Assembly: GCA_021108075.1 (NCBI GenBank)
Contig: JAIORP010000047.1
Coordinates: 1-47,673, forward strand
Length of the DNA: 47,673 bases
Reading direction: 5' to 3'
Source: Candidatus Omnitrophota bacterium
Lineage (GTDB): Bacteria > Omnitrophota > Gorgyraeia > Zapsychrales > Zapsychraceae
Below the pieces are notes generated by a model, which had not been told where the DNA came from, made no database searches, and was given only the letters and a program-made list of their open reading frames with translations. Position 1 is the first letter of the stretch, and each line of letters begins with the position of its first letter. The position numbers and the translations under genes are program-made. This document shows, piece after piece, positions 46,714 to 47,673 of this stretch.

Positions 46714-47673
46714 GATGAAAGTCTGTAGATCAATTTTTAAAAAATTTTTGTTAGTGTCTATTTTTGTTTTGGGTTGTCCCCTGGTTTCTTATTAATGCTG
46801 AATCAGGAGGACATATTCCTTTATATGCCGAATGGTTTTTTCACGCAGTATTCTGCGGAGCAGCTGCGACTATTGTTGCCGGTGGTGTTGCAGAGAGAAT
46901 GAAATTTGAGGCTTATCTAATATATTCGTTTTTGATTTCGGCAACAGTTTATCCCCTGGTTGGCCATTGGATTTGGGGAAATGGTTGGTTGGCTAGTATG
47001 GGTTTTGGTGATTTCGCGGGATCAACGGTTGTGCACGCTGTTGGAGGAACAGCCGCGCTTGCGGGTACGCTGGCTCTTGGCCCAAGAATCGGAAAATATA
47101 ATAAAAATGGATCAGCCAATGCTATCGAAGGCCATTCTATGGCGCTTGCCTCTTTAGGAACGTTAATTTTGTGGTTTGCCTGGTTTGGTTTTAATCCGGG
47201 GTCAACACTGAGTGTTGGGGATGGTGTGGATATCGCCCATGTTGCAGTGACAACAAATTTGGCTGCTGCTGGTGGTTTAACAGGCATGTTTTATGCTTGG
47301 CGTAAATTTGGAAAACCTGATTTGACGATGACAATGAATGGTGCTTTAGCGGGGTTGGTCGCGATTACAGCTCCATGTAAATTTATTACTCCGATTGAAG
47401 CGTTGGCCGTTGGATCTATCGGTGGTATTATTGTGGTTGTCGGTACGGTTTTTCTGGATAAAATTCATATTGATGACCCTGTAGGGGCTGTTCCGGTGCA
47501 TATGATGAATGGAATTTGGGGGACTCTTGCAGTGGGTGTTTTTGGCCGAAAATCTTTAGGCCTTGCACGGGACGGTTTATTGCATGGAGGAGGCTTTACT
47601 CAACTTGGAATCCAGGCGTTATACCAATTACGTAAAATAAAGACCCATTTACTTTTCAATAAGAAAAAAGTTG
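46714..47673 (+). pseudogene. amtB: Second ammonium transporter gene, disrupted
   Basis: An ATG at 46714 with AGGAGG upstream opens a signal peptide of 26 codons, then a stop (TAA at about 46792). In another frame, Amt sequence resumes directly with AEWFFHAVFCGAAATIV and continues through GSTVVHAVGGTAALAG and VHMMNGIWGTLAVG to GGGFTQLGIQA. The first three membrane helices are missing, so there is a deletion plus frameshift. At 47619 the Amt reading is replaced by repeat-like sequence TTATACCAATTACG to the window end. Non-functional as it stands, unless the junction is an assembly error. Confidence 0.8.
47619..47673. repeat. Repeat end interrupting amtB at the window edge
   Basis: TTATACCAA at 47619-47627 equals the first nine bases of the 86-bp repeats at 6416 and 25683; the rest differs. 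Amt homology stops exactly here. Contigs often break at repeats, so the element may continue outside the window. Confidence 0.45.

Overview
The window looks like a contig end from an uncultured Gram-negative anaerobe of modest GC content. Signal peptides, lipoproteins, an outer-membrane porin and a bacterial core genome are all present. The mix of PilZ proteins, a small CxxC/CxxxC zinc-ribbon protein, a GuaB3-type IMP dehydrogenase and a clostridial/methanogen-style nif cluster would fit a PVC-related candidate phylum such as Omnitrophota. That placement is inference; the sequence carries no rRNA to test it. Almost every gene lies on the + strand.

Region 1 (1-8.6 kb) holds a type I restriction subunit (hsdR), two PilZ-domain proteins around a zinc-ribbon protein, an RluA-type pseudouridine synthase, a MazG-like pyrophosphohydrolase, a lipoprotein and uvrB. 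Palindromic MITE-like repeats cluster upstream of uvrB. Region 2 (8.6-27.7 kb) is housekeeping: coaX; a CIRCE-controlled groES-groEL; guaB and a guaA with an unusual lysine-rich N-terminal tail; dnaE; an HU/IHF gene; hisS; an aspS lacking the GAD insertion domain; a LysM lipoprotein; the phoH-HD hydrolase-ybeY-recO series; and a cyclase followed by an FMN-binding protein.

Region 3 (27.9-46.4 kb) is a nitrogen-fixation island. It begins with a strong sigma70-type promoter and a leader of about 250 nt. The order is then porin, amtB, glnK, nifH, nifI1, nifI2, nifD, nifK, nifE, nifN, nifB, glnN (type III glutamine synthetase), a 2Fe-2S ferredoxin, nifV, a DUF364-like protein and a NitT/TauT-type ABC transporter. 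The genes cover ammonium uptake and sensing, nitrogenase and its post-translational control, FeMo-cofactor synthesis (NifB, NifEN, homocitrate from NifV) and ammonium assimilation. Arginine codon use (AGA/AGG) differs from the housekeeping genes, which suggests acquisition as a block. Region 4 (46.4 kb to the end) is a second promoter and leader ahead of a broken second amtB, which runs into a repeat at the window edge.

The most interesting signal is regulatory. The leader of the nitrogen island contains three tandem attenuators. Each is a hexaloop hairpin with A at loop position 1 and G at position 4, whose 3' arm overlaps an intrinsic terminator, and each terminator is itself capped by another A1/G4 hexaloop. 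This is the signature of RNA targets of ANTAR-domain antiterminators (NasR/EutV type). A fourth such leader precedes the broken amtB. No ANTAR protein is encoded in the window.
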